DNA from: Poronia punctata
Taxonomy: Eukaryota; Ascomycota; Sordariomycetes; Xylariales; Xylariaceae
Reading direction: 5' to 3'
Length of the DNA stretch: 64,000 bases
Assembly: GCA_022579005.1 (NCBI GenBank)
Contig: MU401578.1
Coordinates: 1-64,000, forward strand
The translations under genes were made by a program, and so were the position numbers. Shown piece after piece: positions 34,415-47,135 of the stretch (positions are counted from its first letter, which is position 1; every line of letters begins with the position of its first letter). A model generated the notes under the pieces. It did not search any database, was not told the origin of the DNA, and saw only the letters and a program-made list of their open reading frames with translations.

Positions 34415-35517
34415 AAGCAGCTAGTATGGCGAGAAACGAAATAGGATGAAAACGAAAAAGAAAAATGGGGAAACAGATTCTAGAAGAGGAAGAAAACAGT
34501 TGAAAATGCTATTTGAGCAGTGCGGCTCTAACAAAACAGCAGCCTTACTTTCTATATCTTGACAAATTGGTTTCAGTCTTTCTAACGGGTGACGGCACGC
34601 CATTAATGGTAATAACAAAAGTCTACCGTAGATTGGAAACCACGTGGTTGAAATTAACCTAACCTACCTCTCAAATACAGGCAATATACTCTTACAGAAG
34701 AAGTGAAGAAAACCAAGATTTTTTTACGTCTTCCCATTTCGCCTCATCACATCACAGGAGATCAACATACGTACCTAGGTTACCTGTTCCTAATAGGGGG
34801 AATCCTGTCCCAGCACTAGGTACTACCGACTCTCCACTTATGGGTTCGCCGAAGGTGGGAAGTTTCGGCGACCCAGGCAGGTCGGAGTCAGCGACTTCTT
34901 ATGAACTGATTAACCTAGGTTAGGTAGGTAGATAACCCACATTTTGGGTCGCATAGTAGTTGTAATTTTTAATGATGGTTTGCCGTAAACCGACTGTACA
35001 TACTGTACCTAAGGTATCTAAAACAAAACAAAAAAGAGAAGACGGAGAGGTTTTCTAGTTCATAGTCAACATATCCGGCTTCGATCCTTCCTTTAGGTGG
35101 ATCCCCTATCAAATCGGGGGATTTCGTACATATGCTGTGCAACATGATTGTTTTGAAGCCTTTAAATATGTCGTCCTGTTTTTTTACGGTACTCCGTCTA
35201 CCGGTAGGTGTACTCGTAGGAGAGAGATAGAAGACTTTGTCAATTTTTTTTATTACATGTCCTCTAATTTCTCCCTTTCCTTTGGTACCCGTCCGAATAA
35301 CGTTGCCTACAGGCCCAGCCAACTACTTCTCCTACAAGTGCTCGTACTAAGTAGATAGGAAATAGAAGGTCCAAGTAAAGGGAGGGACTCGGGAGACATA
35401 CGAGGGAGGGGGTCGGGGGGATTCCAACAACAACAACAACAACAAATGATACAATCCCACACCTCCATCCTTATGACTCCTCTTTTTCTTTTTTTCTCGT
35501 TGCGAAATGGGGGGGGG

Positions 35518-35586
<69 letters not shown>

Positions 35587-35772
35587 GGGGGGGGGGGGGG
35601 GGGGGGGGTTCCCAACAAAAACAAAAACAAAAAATTAAACAAACCCACCCCACCAACCTTATTAATCCAATTTTTTTTTTTTTATTTTCTCGGACAAAAA
35701 ACCCCCCCCCCCCCCCCCCCCCCCCAGCATTCCCCCCGACTGCCGATATCATCGATATATATCACCTTCTTC
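34415..35772. other. Spacer with extreme homopolymer tracts
   Basis: Contains the 3' UTR of the transporter gene, scattered CTAGGTA words near 34.77 and 34.92 kb, and the homopolymer cluster described separately. No gene. Glycine- or proline-only frames over the G tract are artefacts. Confidence 0.6.
35421..35725. repeat. Homopolymer cluster with a blurred duplicate, possible assembly artefact
   Basis: A G tract of about 100 nt with three short C interruptions runs from 35509 to 35608. A C tract of 24 lies at 35702-35725. The sequence before the G tract (35421-35507) and the sequence after it (35609-35701) line up as imperfect copies: AAC repeats, a CCACACCTCC-like stretch, CTTAT, a T-rich run and CTCG, in the same order. 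The second copy is consistently lower in complexity. Confidence 0.7.
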
Positions 35773-36353
35773 CTACAAACATCCCCTCTCCCCCTTCCTA
35801 CTTGATCCCGACCCCTTAACAGCAGTGACTTCAATCTCAATCCTCATATCCTCATTCATAAGCCCCGCACAAAACATGGTAGCAGTCGGCCTATTATCTT
35901 TATCCCCATCATCCCCAGAAGAAGAAGAAGAAGAAGAAGAAGAAGAAAACCACCTCCTAAGCACCGGCCAAATAAGCAGAAAATCCTCCCTTCTCGACAA
36001 AATATACCTAACGCGAACAATCTCATCTACAGACGCGCCGGCTTCTTCAAGCGCCTTTGCTACGTTTCTTAGACATTGTTCAGTTTGTTCGATGATATTC
36101 GGGGGTAAGGTGCCTGTTTGGTAGTCGTAGCTGTGTTTCCAACTTATGTAAGTATTAGGAGAGAGAGAGAGAGAGAGGGAGAGAGAAAGTCAAGAAGGGA
36201 GAAAGAAAAAGAAAAAAAAAGGGGGGGAAGGAAAAAGAAAATTTACCCAGTACACCCAGATACAAAGACGAGATCGCCAGTGACGACAGCACGTACGTAT
36301 CCGATTTGTTCTTCGAATATGGAACCGGAGCGGATGACTGTTCGCCCTGACAT
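35773..36353 (-). CDS. RidA/YjgF/UK114-family protein with poly-serine insertion
   Basis: Exons 36353-36247 and 36142-35773 join across a 104-nt pyrimidine-rich intron to 158 aa. The first exon gives MSGRTVIRSG and VVTGDLVFVSGCTG. The second gives NIIEQTEQCLRNVAKALEEA, VRVRYILSRREDF and the closing MRIEIEVTAV, all typical of the family. RidA proteins hydrolyse reactive enamine/imine intermediates from PLP enzymes as trimers. An Arg stands just before PTATMF, near where the RidA active-site Arg is expected (inference). About 20 residues longer than usual: a run of ten serines plus acidic residues, encoded by a GAA/TTC microsatellite, interrupts the region between the conserved WPVLRRWF and RPTATMF blocks. 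Activity therefore needs checking. Confidence 0.85.
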
Positions 36354-36968
36354 GTTAAAGGTAGGTAAATATCTAGCAGAGGTTTAGGATGAGGGGAATA
36401 GCGAATTTATCTGCTTAGGTAAAATGGATGCTGATATCTTGGTTCCTAGGAGTAGGATCGAATTGTCCGGAGAATTATTGCTAAATAGTTGTTGCTTCGA
36501 GTAAAATGATGGGTAGGTAGTAGGTATAGACCAGAACATGCCGTCAAAGGCACTCCGTGTTCGGATGTCAGCGGCGTGGTGACGCTCGACTTATACAATC
36601 ACAAACGAGTAGATAGTGAGTCACAAGTTGCAACTGATGCTTAAACGCTTGGTAGCTTGCTGCACCATCATGATGGACCTGAACGTCAGACCACAGATCA
36701 AACACATTTAAAAAAGACAGGATTGCAGCGAGGGGTCGCCTGAGTCGCACCCATTTAACATTCTAGTCCGATAAAAATGCCATTAAACTATAAAAACCCA
36801 GAGCTAATTTGTACAATGGAGCGAGTGAGAGATGCAAGACCCGATCTGTCAGCTAGCTACAGGCTCCGAAAATCTGATACAGAATACAACTTCCCCTAGT
36901 TAACGACGTGAGCGAGGAACGCGAAAGGCAAAGCGCCAGCCCATAGCCACACCCCTAGTAGCTATAAT
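36354..36968. other. Spacer between RidA-family gene and ARS2
   Basis: Both neighbours are on the minus strand, so this holds the RidA promoter and the ARS2 3' UTR. No gene or clear regulatory motif seen. Confidence 0.5.
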
Positions 36969-39782
36969 TTAGTAGTTTAGCTCACCACCACCTCCTCCAG
37001 CAACGTGGTCCAAGTCTTCGTAAGATTTGAGGCTGCGACCTTGGACAGCTTCGCGCGGTCCGACTGCAGCACCGCCGGCAGCACCATCACCCCATCGTCC
37101 GGGACCTCCTCTACCACCACGACCGGCACCTTGTCCGTCATGACCCCAACGCCCCGACTGCCCACGTCGGTCATACGGACCGGACCGGTTCTGGAACCTC
37201 GGCGCACCGCCAGGGCCGTTACGACGGATCGGGCCCCCGCCACGCTCGTCGCCGCCTGCGTTCCAACCCGCGTTCTGCATAGCATTGCCGCCGAAGAAGG
37301 GCATCCCAGGCATGTTGGGGAAGCCAGGGAACGGCGCCAACACGTTGTTCATGCCAAAGTTTTGCAGATTGAAACCTCGGGGCGTGCCTTGCTGCGTCTG
37401 CCCGCCCGTCGGCGGGAAATGGCCATTGCTATTGGCGTCCGTCTTGGATGGTGCTATGTGGGCTGGATCGAGCACATAAGCGTTGATAAGATCGAACTAG
37501 AGACCTAGTTAGCAGTTACTCTGTGCACAGCCGCCGTCATCAGGTCCAACTTACCTCCTGTCGCAGGCCGTCAAGCCATTCATTGTGGCGCTTTTCCACG
37601 TGTTTCCTCCAGAAGTGCTCTTCCTTGAATAATTTGGAGCATTCCGGCACCTTGCATCTAAACTTGTGCTCGTCCTCTTGCTTGACAAATTTGGCGAGCT
37701 CGTCATTCAATGCTTCTTCAGTAGGCCTCCCGCCGAGCTTTCGGACGTCTACCGACTCTGGCTCCAAGATTTGCGTGATCTTGTCTTCGAATGTCTTGAC
37801 CCATTTATAAGCCCGCTCCAGCTGTTGTTCTGTCTTGGATGAAGCATTTCGAAATTTGCGCTCGGGCTCCGTCGTCTCCCCCTCTTCTTCGTCTTTCACT
37901 TCGCTTCGTTTCTTCGACGGGAAAGGTTCTCCGTTTGCACTGGCCCGAGCGACATTCTTAGCTGCCGAAGACAATGTGCTTCGTGGCCGGCGCAGGTGGC
38001 CGCCGGGGCACTTTCGAGTAAGCTCGTGGATCGAGTCGCTCTCGAAGACGCAGAAAAAGCAAAAGTTGAAGACTCGCCGAAGATACTCGATAGTCAGGTC
38101 GAGCTGTTTCTTCTTAATCACGAGATCTTCGTCGTCAACTTCATCATCAATGATCCCTTCCTCGTCGGACTCGCCCATTTCCCCTTCATCTAGGTCGTCG
38201 AAATCTAGATCACGCTCCTTTCTCGTCTTCTTGGTTGTAGGAGTGGGGCCGGCTGGCTGTAGGAGACCGGCATTCTTCAGCCATTCCACCCGTTCCTCTA
38301 TTCTGAGCATGGCATTGAAATCAGAGCCAAAGTCGTACTCGAACCTGCCGACGAGTTTCTGAGCAAGACCGAGGTCCTTTTCGACACGCTCAGGTGCGGA
38401 AAAAAGGTCCCAGAGCGCCTTTTTACGTGGATTCGTAGGCGGATTGTGGACACCAACGTGACAGACAAAATCTCCCCGGACCTCGTCCTTGACAGTCTTG
38501 CCGTTGACAGCTTCGAGGGCCTTTTGTGCTGTGGAAACTGGGGCATCCGACTTGACATCAATATCCCCGTCATCGTCTTTGGGGTCCGGACGATCAACGA
38601 CTGCAATATCGCTGCCAGGATGCAACATCACCCATCCCATCCTATGATATCTTTTGCTAGGATTCGGATCGCTCAGCGATAGATATTTGAAGCCGCCTTC
38701 GCCCTCTCCAAGATGCTCTTTACAAAAGATCTCCAGATTCTGGCGGCTTACGTGTGGAGCTATCGTCTTGATCAGAAGGGTTGGCTGGAATAGGCTCTCA
38801 TCACGAAGGTCATTGCCAGATACAGGAACCAGATCGCCGACACCGAGAACTTCATTCGCTGCAGTGGCTTCGCCTTCCTCTTTTTCGACGATACCGCCTG
38901 CGCCATTACTCTCGCTCTTCGGGATCCCTTCGAGCGAGAAGTCATCAAATAGACCAGAGTCCAAGTCATGCTCCCATTGGTTGTATACACCACGACGGTA
39001 GTCGTTGATTTGCTGGCGCAATGCGTCGCGAGCCTCGGGGACGTATTTCTCACGGAACCACTGCTCTTTTTTATGTTCAGCAACAAAGTTCCTCGCCATC
39101 TTGGCCTGCAGATCCTCCCGGTAGGCATCATAAGCCGCTTGTATCTTGGCTCTTTCCTTGTCGCGATCCTCTTGAGTCTCACGGCCACGGGGGCGTTCTG
39201 GTTCCCTTCTGCGACCAGTACGTGCTCGCTCCTTCTCCTCCTTTATCTTCTCATTGGTACGCCACCATTCACCGAAGTAGGAAAACCCGACTTGATACGG
39301 CAGTCTCACGGGGTCTGTTAATGGATTAACGGTAAGGACCGGCGGTGGAGGAGCCGGGTTGCTATTTGCACCCGGAACATAACGGTCGATATTGGCTGGG
39401 GGCGAAGTTATGCGGCGGCGGTCATCGCGGTCACGGACGCTCGGATGATCTTCTCGGGCACGGCCTCGAGGCTCATACCTGTCGACCTGAGGGGAGCGCG
39501 AACGACGTCGAGGACGGTCGTAACCTATTCAAGTTAGTTGGCACAAATAACTCAGACGGCGGTATTGAGTCCGCTGCGAATGATTGAAAGTGATGATAAG
39601 AGCCAATGAGAAAAAGACAAGTTCGCAATGCTAGCAGTTTAATTATGAATCAGCTACGCACCAGGAGAACGTCCACGATAGAAGCTATCGCGAGGCTCGT
39701 CCTTCGCCCTATCATCTCGGGCATTCCAGGTGCGCTCATTGGGCGAGCGACCGGGGCCATCGCGATAAGAGTACGAGTCCAT
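36969..39782 (-). CDS. ARS2: ARS2/SERRATE-type zinc-finger RNA-processing protein
   Basis: Exons 39782-39662, 39524-37555 and 37496-36969 join in frame to 872 aa. The N-terminus is Arg/Ser/Asp-rich (RGRSPGYDRPRRRSRSP), followed by the SERRATE/ARS2 N-terminal domain (VGFSYFGEWWRT). The middle has the divergent RRM-like region (GWVMLHPGSDIAVVD). The C-terminal part has an acidic linker, the conserved LRRVFNFCFFCVFE stretch and one C2H2 zinc finger (CKVPECSKLFKEEHFWRKHV). The tail is Gly/Arg/Pro-rich with RGG-like clusters. ARS2 bridges the nuclear cap-binding complex to RNA-processing and decay machines (family knowledge). The third exon is short, and its low-complexity tail was joined by phase and by the F-D-L-I-N-A-Y-V block typical after the finger. 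Confidence 0.93.
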
Positions 39783-42616
39783 CTTGGCGAATGCAACGTC
39801 GAATAAGTCTTGTACCAATTATTCAAGATCGACAACCCATTGAAGAGCGCGTCATATATGTACGCGAAAGGTCGGTCGTGGGAAGGTGTACTTTTCGGTC
39901 GTCAAGTGATTGCAGCCCGTTGGCAATAAGTCATAAGCCTGTTGTTTGGCGAAGCGCTTGTCGTTAGAGGAATCATTCTGAACAAGTTTGAGGGCAGTGA
40001 TGATATGAAGATGAATAAGATTGAGTAGTTATTAGACGACCAAGGGGACGCGCCGATGGGCAAGCAGAAAGTAGGATGATGCTGACGGCCAGCGGTAGGC
40101 CAGACGGCGACCAGCGGCTAGAGCATAAGCCCTGCAACAAGCAAACGACAAGTGGTTGGCCAGAAGAGAAAAGGGAAGAAAGTATCAGGTTTGTCAAAGG
40201 TTTGTTCAAGGGTCGCCTTTGGCAGCGATATGATTTAGCGAGGGTAGAGGAATAGTGAGGCTCAAGATTGGGAATGATATGTTGAAAGAGGCTGGGAACT
40301 GGCGACGAGTTGAACGGTATAGGGCGAACAAGAAAGGATTGACGAACTGTGCAGGCTCGCAATGAGAAGAATTAAACGACTTCTTCTGAGAGAGCGGCAG
40401 ATGTAGGTGTTGATAAAATTCTCCTTCCTACCGCAACATCGGAGAGGTAAATGAGATAGCCTGCTCTTCGATTGGGAGTCTTAAGAGTGCGGAAGACAAA
40501 GAGGAGGCAGGTTGTCATGTTTCCAGTCAGATTGGAAGTCTACCGCGTGTCAGCCACCAAGGTATCCACTTTCCAATGGGGGGACTGTGATTGATTAATC
40601 CGCGCGTAACTGGCCAATCCTTCCACTTACTCAATGGGGTAAGGGTACCTGGGGCCTGGTGCCTCCTGGTGCCTCCAGGGTGGAGGGCCTGGGACCAAAA
40701 CACCATGCCAGGCACTGAATACATGTAGTTATTAATGTAGGTACCTACTTTTTCTGCACCATGTTGCAAAATGTCCAAACACGATTGCATTACACGTAGA
40801 TAATGGTGCATACTCATAGTAGGCCGAACCGGCGTCACTTTAAACTAAAAAGCCTGCTGAACAATATTGAAGTTATTACAAGTAGAGCAAGTGTTGCCAA
40901 TGTGTTATTGGGCCTTTTTTGTTACTTGATTACATGCCCCTCTGTTGTCTTTAGGTACAGATTGGAATGACCTTTATGCAGCACACGTGTGATCACTACC
41001 TACATGTAGGTTTTATATGATGCCGCCGGTTCATTAGGTAGGCTCCTAGGTTTGCTTAATCTTGTACTATGTTTTATTTTTTGTATAGATCCCACTTGAG
41101 CCAGTTGGTCAAGGCTACATGTATGTACCTGTCTCGATCAAAAGATGGAAGTTCCAGAACCTACCCGTGTTTGTCCAGGACAGTTTGGACGACATAGGAT
41201 TTTGAACAGTATTGTACACAACCTAGCAAAGGCCAACACCTTATCGTTTGTTGTGTCTTCTCACTTTCTAGTATCAGGTCATGTCTTCTCACACAGGAAC
41301 CAAATGCCTGCAATCTCTGAGCAGGCCTTGATAGCCAGTTAATGAAGGTACTATTCTATCACGATGCTACCTTGGCCTACCATTCATAAAATGTAAATAT
41401 TTCAATTTAAAACATGTGCACCGATGCTGATATGACGTATCTCAAGTAGTCGGTGTTCCAGATCGAAGCAAGTACTCCCTGTCGCCTACCTTATCAAACA
41501 TAAGTATGTCCAGTGCAGTGAACTTCAGCCAGCCACCTACTTGTAATACCTAACAGACAAAGGACATATATGATCTTAATAAACTCCGTAGACAATTACA
41601 GTAAAGGTAGGTATGTTAGAGTGAAAATGGGATGGACTCATTTCTGTCCACTGCGACTGCCTATTTGTATTTCTTGGGCCATGTTTAACATATCATTGGC
41701 CTAAGGACATGGCCGTTGTATCAGACTATCAGTACCTCATCGGTGGCTCGTAGTCATTGCAACATAACCGTCTCGAGGGCCAGGAACCGAACACCTTAGC
41801 TACAGCATCACCTGCCTATGTATCTATCCATAGACGAACCTATCGTACATGGGTGAATCGCAAACCGCGAGGATGCCGGCTGCCCTCTGCAACAAAGTCG
41901 ATTGCACCGCCGGTTCCAGGGCAGGAGGCAACCAAATGCATGTCAGACAGTCCGCGAACCGCTTAGGCTGGCGCTTGAATACCAGCCCTATTGGGAAGGG
42001 TGCATCGCCAACGAGGGAGAACATGGGATTGGGCAGCAACGCAGGAGGAATGTGATGAATGATCAATCATCACTGTTCAGCCCCGAGGGCGGCGATGCCC
42101 CCGATGACTGACTCCATAAAACCCAATGGCATGCCCAAAGCTTCCGACCTCCTTTTTATTTGTTCAAAAGTCAGAGTGTGCAAACACACTCATGCTGAAG
42201 GAAGCCGGTTGTTATTACAAATTTCCACACGTTTACCAACACATGTTAAGAAGATGGAGGTTTCAATCAAGATTATGTCTAAGGGGGTGATGATGGGTGC
42301 TGCCCTCACCTTCTCGGTTGTCCACCACCAGAATGCCATATGCAAATTCATGTGAGCTTTTCGCACCTTCACCCAACGTGCTGCTACTATATGCTGGAGG
42401 AACGATGTCAGGTCTGTTAATAAATTGACGCTTGTGTCATAGTGCACTCTGCCTATTCTGCCTCACCACGGTGATGTACATTGTCATGAGTCTGAACTCT
42501 ACAACTTTGTAGGAAACCATGTCGTCTCCTCTTATCCCATCCCTTTCTTCTCCTATTCAGCGGCAAAAAGATCCTAGGTAGAAGAGCTACTAACGCTTGC
42601 ATATAGCCTCCTATAT
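39783..42616. other. 2.8-kb spacer, no gene supported
   Basis: Begins with the promoter and 5' region of ARS2. Short frames around 41.8-42.4 kb overlap in several phases and show no domain or splice evidence. GTAC/CTAG words are sparse but present. Confidence 0.5.
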
Positions 42617-43159
42617 ATGTCGACTGCGATACTGATACCACCCGTTCTTGCTGTTGTCGTCATATCCCAGCCTCAGTACGTCTTGGCTCCAGTCGTGGCA
42701 TATGTGCCTGTCGTCATAGCATTCATCTTATACATCATTGAGGACTGTTCCCGTTGGCATGCTGAAGGCCTTCGTCTCCTACCGGGGTGGGCCACGAGCC
42801 ATGATTTGAGCTTGGACAGTGAATGGAAGAAGAAAGAGTACGGGTCCAATCTCACCGTGGGAGAACTAACATACCTAAGCTCAAGCCAAAACCTGAGCTT
42901 AGGGTCGAGTGTATGCTCTAGGGTCTGGGGAAAGGCATCAATACTACCCTCTCAGGCACAGGCACAAGCACAAGCACATGAGAACTTAGTGACCAAGTTC
43001 ATGTGGAGCCCTAGCCAAAGTTGTGCTTCCAACCTTAGCTCCAGATCGTCGGACATCTCGATGCCTAGCAGATTGGAGAGCTTGCCATCATCCTGGGGGA
43101 CGTTGACCAGAGCCTGGTTTCCTGAGTTCTTAGCCAGAGAAGCAGACTCCCTATCCTGA
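42617..43159 (+). CDS. Hypothetical protein with N-terminal membrane segments
   Basis: A single open frame of 180 codons from ATG to TGA. Residues 5-42 are hydrophobic (IPPVLAVVVIS, then APVVAYVPVVIAFILYIIE) and could form one or two membrane helices. The rest is serine-rich, with a short QAQAQAQA repeat. It is longer than expected by chance in this composition, but I recognise no family and see no neighbours of related function. It could be a lineage-specific gene or a chance frame. Confidence 0.3.
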   Translation: MSTAILIPPVLAVVVISQPQYVLAPVVAYVPVVIAFILYIIEDCSRWHAEGLRLLPGWATSHDLSLDSEWKKKEYGSNLTVGELTYLSSSQNLSLGSSVCSRVWGKASILPSQAQAQAQAHENLVTKFMWSPSQSCASNLSSRSSDISMPSRLESLPSSWGTLTRAWFPEFLAREADSLS

Positions 43160-45744
43160 GGAGGTCAATGGGCGTCAGTAAAGGATCTAAAAGTTCATCA
43201 ATCTGTGGTAACAGACAGACGCCGGTCTATGAAAATCAGGGCTGACAGCTCATCTGATTACCCTCAAGTGATCCCGCTTGCTACAATGGACCCATGGACC
43301 AGCTGGAGACAAAAAAAACCCAGCCCGGAAAGCCAACCCGGAAAGGAGACAACCCGGAAAGGAGACAACCCCTGAATATGATTGAAAGCCCTAGGGGCTG
43401 TATTTTTCTCTTTTACTTTTTTTTTTTTTTTCACCGCCGTCTGTCCCAGATGCAGTACGTGTCGGAAATAATAGGGAGCATACCAGCTTCAGGATGTAAT
43501 GGGGGACCTCCATTTCCCTTAATTTTCTTGTTTTCATTTTCCTATTATGTCAAACCAGCCACGGACATTCTCCCAGGTATTAGGATAAGCATATGCTCAA
43601 GCCGGACAGATTCTCCTACAGCTCTGTATATGAACACGCCATACGGTATAAAAATAACCTGACGCATTGCCGTTAACGGCTTCCTTGAAGGGATTGATTT
43701 GTAAATTTTGCCTGGGTTTCACCTATTCCGGACTTCTACTAGGCCTTTGATGATGTGTTATCTCCTCGCCTTGACATTTCTGGCGTTGCTTCTCTTCTCC
43801 TTCATACTCTGTTAGGTATTGGGAACGCCGGCGGATGTTTGCTTTTCATCTGTGGCCGTCTGAGTCTGATCCTGGATTTGGGGTTATAAAATTGGTAGTC
43901 CAGGGTACCCAAATGGATAGGTAAACCGTAATGACAGAGACCATAATGCTCTTGCCTCCTCTCCGATGACCAAGGCCGGGCCATACTGTCCTACCATAGA
44001 TGAGGTAAGCCCCTATGTAATAGATAAGAAGAGCTAATATCGGAGATGAAGTAGGTTCATAATAAGTAATCGCGTCAATATCCAAGTCGAGGTTTTGGCA
44101 GCATCGGAGGACATGCCTTGGCTACGGATGAAATGACGGAGCTGAATCGTAACATACAAAGTCGAATCGGTCCGGCTTTACCGTTGTGTTTCAAAGTAAA
44201 TGTTTTAGGACCCGTTGTATGCAATTTCCTGCCAAAGCACATACACAACGAATGTTGGCAGTATGATGTCTAGAACAGACAGCTATGGCTAGTAAACTGT
44301 GGAAAGAAAAATGGTGTCTAACCTGTAGGCTGACTTGGCTAGGAAAAGCAACCATGCTGACTTTGACACCAGGTATGTACGAGTATAGACCTTGTGGGAT
44401 TTCACGTGTAACATTCATCTCCCACAGCTTTGCAGGAGATCTATAAATCCGGGTACCTAGGTCTGTTCTTGCTAGAGAGTGATAGTGACAACCTACTCGT
44501 ACGTGTACGCCCTACTTATATTTCTCCGGGACGTAGCTCCCGTGAACGATTAATCAATTACTCGTAATGGCACTGGTGCACCCAAGCTCCTTGAACAGTA
44601 CAACGGGCGATTAGGTACGGCCACTAAGATCCGACAATAGCCTCCTTAAAATGATGCGGATTGCGTGTAGATACAGAACCATATCATTCACAGCATCTTG
44701 GAAGCGCTCTTTACGTTGATTTTCAGGGTCCTGCAGGAAATGGGACGAGCAAATCTGGTGTTACCAGCCACCTTATTACGTGTAATATCGATCCCGTCCC
44801 CCCGTCACCCGTATCCGAGATTTGGACTACCTAGGCCAAGATACTAGCCACGACGTCACGAACTTTCACGAGTCCACGCTAGCCTGAAATCGGTTAGATA
44901 ATCGACATACCAGCCACTCTTGGCACCGTCTAGGCAGTTCTGTAACAGGGGGACAAGGGCCACACATAGCGGTTGCTCCCACTCGTGGGCGGTTGCCGTT
45001 ACAACCACGCAGGAGACGCAGACTGGCTTTATGACACCGTGGGGGACCGTAGCCAGCACATCGCGCCACGCCCTCATTTCATACGACAAACGCCAATCAA
45101 TAAAGCCTTGTTCCCTCAAGGCTGCATGCCGATTGGCAAATCGTGGTAAAGAACAAGGGACGTGCATCCCCATTAAAAGTTATATGAGTGGTTTGCATTC
45201 CCCATTTGATGACGAATCGGCTTGGAGCTAAAAGCAAACCAGGTGTTTCAGAGGGGAAGAACTTGATGGAAGTCAGAAAATATGAGGTGGTTGGATTTAC
45301 TACCTATCATAATAATAGCTCTTAACCTGACGTGCCTGGATCATTCATTGTTCGTTCTGTCTTGGACATTCCTCAACCTCGGTCTTTCTTTCTGTCATAG
45401 AATTCAGTCTGCACTTTCCGTACATATTAATTTAGACAATCGCATTGTGCATTGACCTTGCTCTTGCTTCCTGCTTGCCGAATTCGAGTTTTATTAGACC
45501 GCATTGCGAGCGTTTGACAATCATCGCAACTGCAATTTCTTGCAATTTCTTGCAAGCCTTCCGCCATTGCTATTTTTTGCTGCCTTGCATTATAGCACTC
45601 GTGTAACCAATATTTTCATTTTTTCGGCAAGCTCCCTCTTCCGTGTTTCTGCGTCGTCCTCGTCGCCATCCTCACATTCTCGTCGGCGCAAGCACCCACC
45701 CGATATATAAGACACACGGCAGGTTGAGTGTTTTTGACGTCAAG
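43160..45744. other. 2.6-kb spacer, no gene supported
   Basis: Contains a 17-bp imperfect repeat of CCCGGAAAGGAGACAA at about 43332-43372, a T-tract near 43420 and GTAC words near 44.5 kb. Frames at 43.8-44.1 and 44.86-45.17 kb (minus) have no recognisable features. The final 300 bases are the likely promoter of the GH16 gene. Confidence 0.45.
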
Positions 45745-47135
45745 ATGCTCTTCTCCAGCCGCCCGTTTGTGGCGGCAACTTTAGCTGTTACCACTTTCTT
45801 TACTGGCCCGGCGACCGCCCAGACTTATACTTCTTGCAACCCCTTAGAATCGAGTACGTCAGCCCTACACTTACACATGATCGACGGTGTATCTAGAGAT
45901 GCATTTCGTTGGAGACATTCGGTCTGACTTTGCTGTTAGCGTCATGCCCACCAGATCCCGCACTCGGCAGAACGATCGATATCGACTTCACCCAAGGCGG
46001 TTCCGACCTATTCACACCAGCCGGTGGTAACCCGACGTACGATTCAAACGGCGTTTCTTTCACCGTTGCGCGTAGCGGCGATTCTCCCCAGCTCATCTCT
46101 CTCTTCTATATTATGTTCGGCCGAGTTGAGATCACTATGAAGGCTGCTCCGGGCGCCGGCATAGTTTCGTCTCTGGTACTTGAGTCGGATTGTCTCGACG
46201 AGATAGATAACGAATGGATTGGCGCTGACAACGATCAAGTGCAAACGAATTACTTTGGAAAGGGAATCACGGGCTCGTATAACAGAGGGCAGTTCAACCC
46301 TGCACCAAATAGCCAAGGAGAGTTTATCACATACGCGGTGGATTGGACAAGCGATCGGATTGTGTGGACCGTAGGCGGAACCGTCATACGCACCTTGAAC
46401 GCCGACGAGGCGGAACCCAATCAATATCCCCAGACGCCTATGCAGGTCAAGTTTGGTTCTTGGTCTGGCGGCGACCCGAGCAACTCCCAGGGCACTGTCG
46501 AGTGGGCACATGGTCCGACAGACTATTCCCAGGGGCCCTTCTCCATGGTTGTCCAGCGTGTGAAGGTGACGGATTACAGCACGGGCTCGAAGTACACCTA
46601 TGGTGACACTTCTGGGTCGTGGCAGTCGATTCAGTCGGAGGGCGGCAAAATCAACAGCAACCTCGGCGGTGCAGGAGAACTGGGCACCACTGCCGTTACT
46701 ACCGCCGCTTCGGCAACATCGACGGCCAATGTCCCTGCTGGAGGCATCGGTTCGGGAACAGCTTCGGACTCTTCTGATCTGCCTCCCGGCTGGGTGATGA
46801 CGTCGGATGGCAAGATTGTCCCGTCTAGCTCGGCCAGTGTACGTATGTTCCAAACTCCAAACCGTCCCCAATCTGGCTAGATGCTACGATTTGTTGATTT
46901 ACTCGACAGCCCAGTGGAAGAAGCTAACCTGTTATCACAGAGCCCTCAAGGCTCTATGCCCTCTCAGTTATCATCTGCACCGTCTTCGGGACCGGATGGC
47001 GGTTCTGGCATTGAAGGCGGGGTGGTACAAACGAAGCCGGAGGCTCCTAATAGCGGCAGTCTTGCACGCTTTGGTGTCAACCCCCGGTCCTCGGTTCTTG
47101 CAGCGGTTGTGATATTTATACTCTGTATCATATGA
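45745..47135 (+). CDS. Crh-type GH16 cell-wall transglycosylase, GPI-anchored
   Basis: Exons 45745-45853, 45940-46838 and 46941-47135 give 400 aa. A signal peptide (LFSSRPFVAATLAVTTFF, Ala-rich cleavage region) is followed by CNP and CPPDPALG cysteine motifs. The GH16 core carries DEIDNEW with Asp123, Glu124, Asp126 and Glu128, the DExDxE catalytic signature of chitin-glucan crosslinking Crh enzymes. Then comes a Ser/Thr/Gly-rich linker. The C-terminus ends in a hydrophobic stretch (VLAAVVIFILCII) after small residues, as for a GPI anchor. The enzyme is expected at the plasma membrane or cell wall, transferring chitin chains to beta-glucan. The last exon, reached through an intron with GTACGT donor, supplies the anchor signal. 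Confidence 0.93.

Noticed and set aside
35307..35805. Poly-proline and poly-glycine frames on both strands
   Set aside because: They are translations of the 100-nt G tract.
44856..45173. 105-codon minus-strand frame
   Set aside because: No recognisable motif, overlapping frames on both strands, and no splice-consistent extension.
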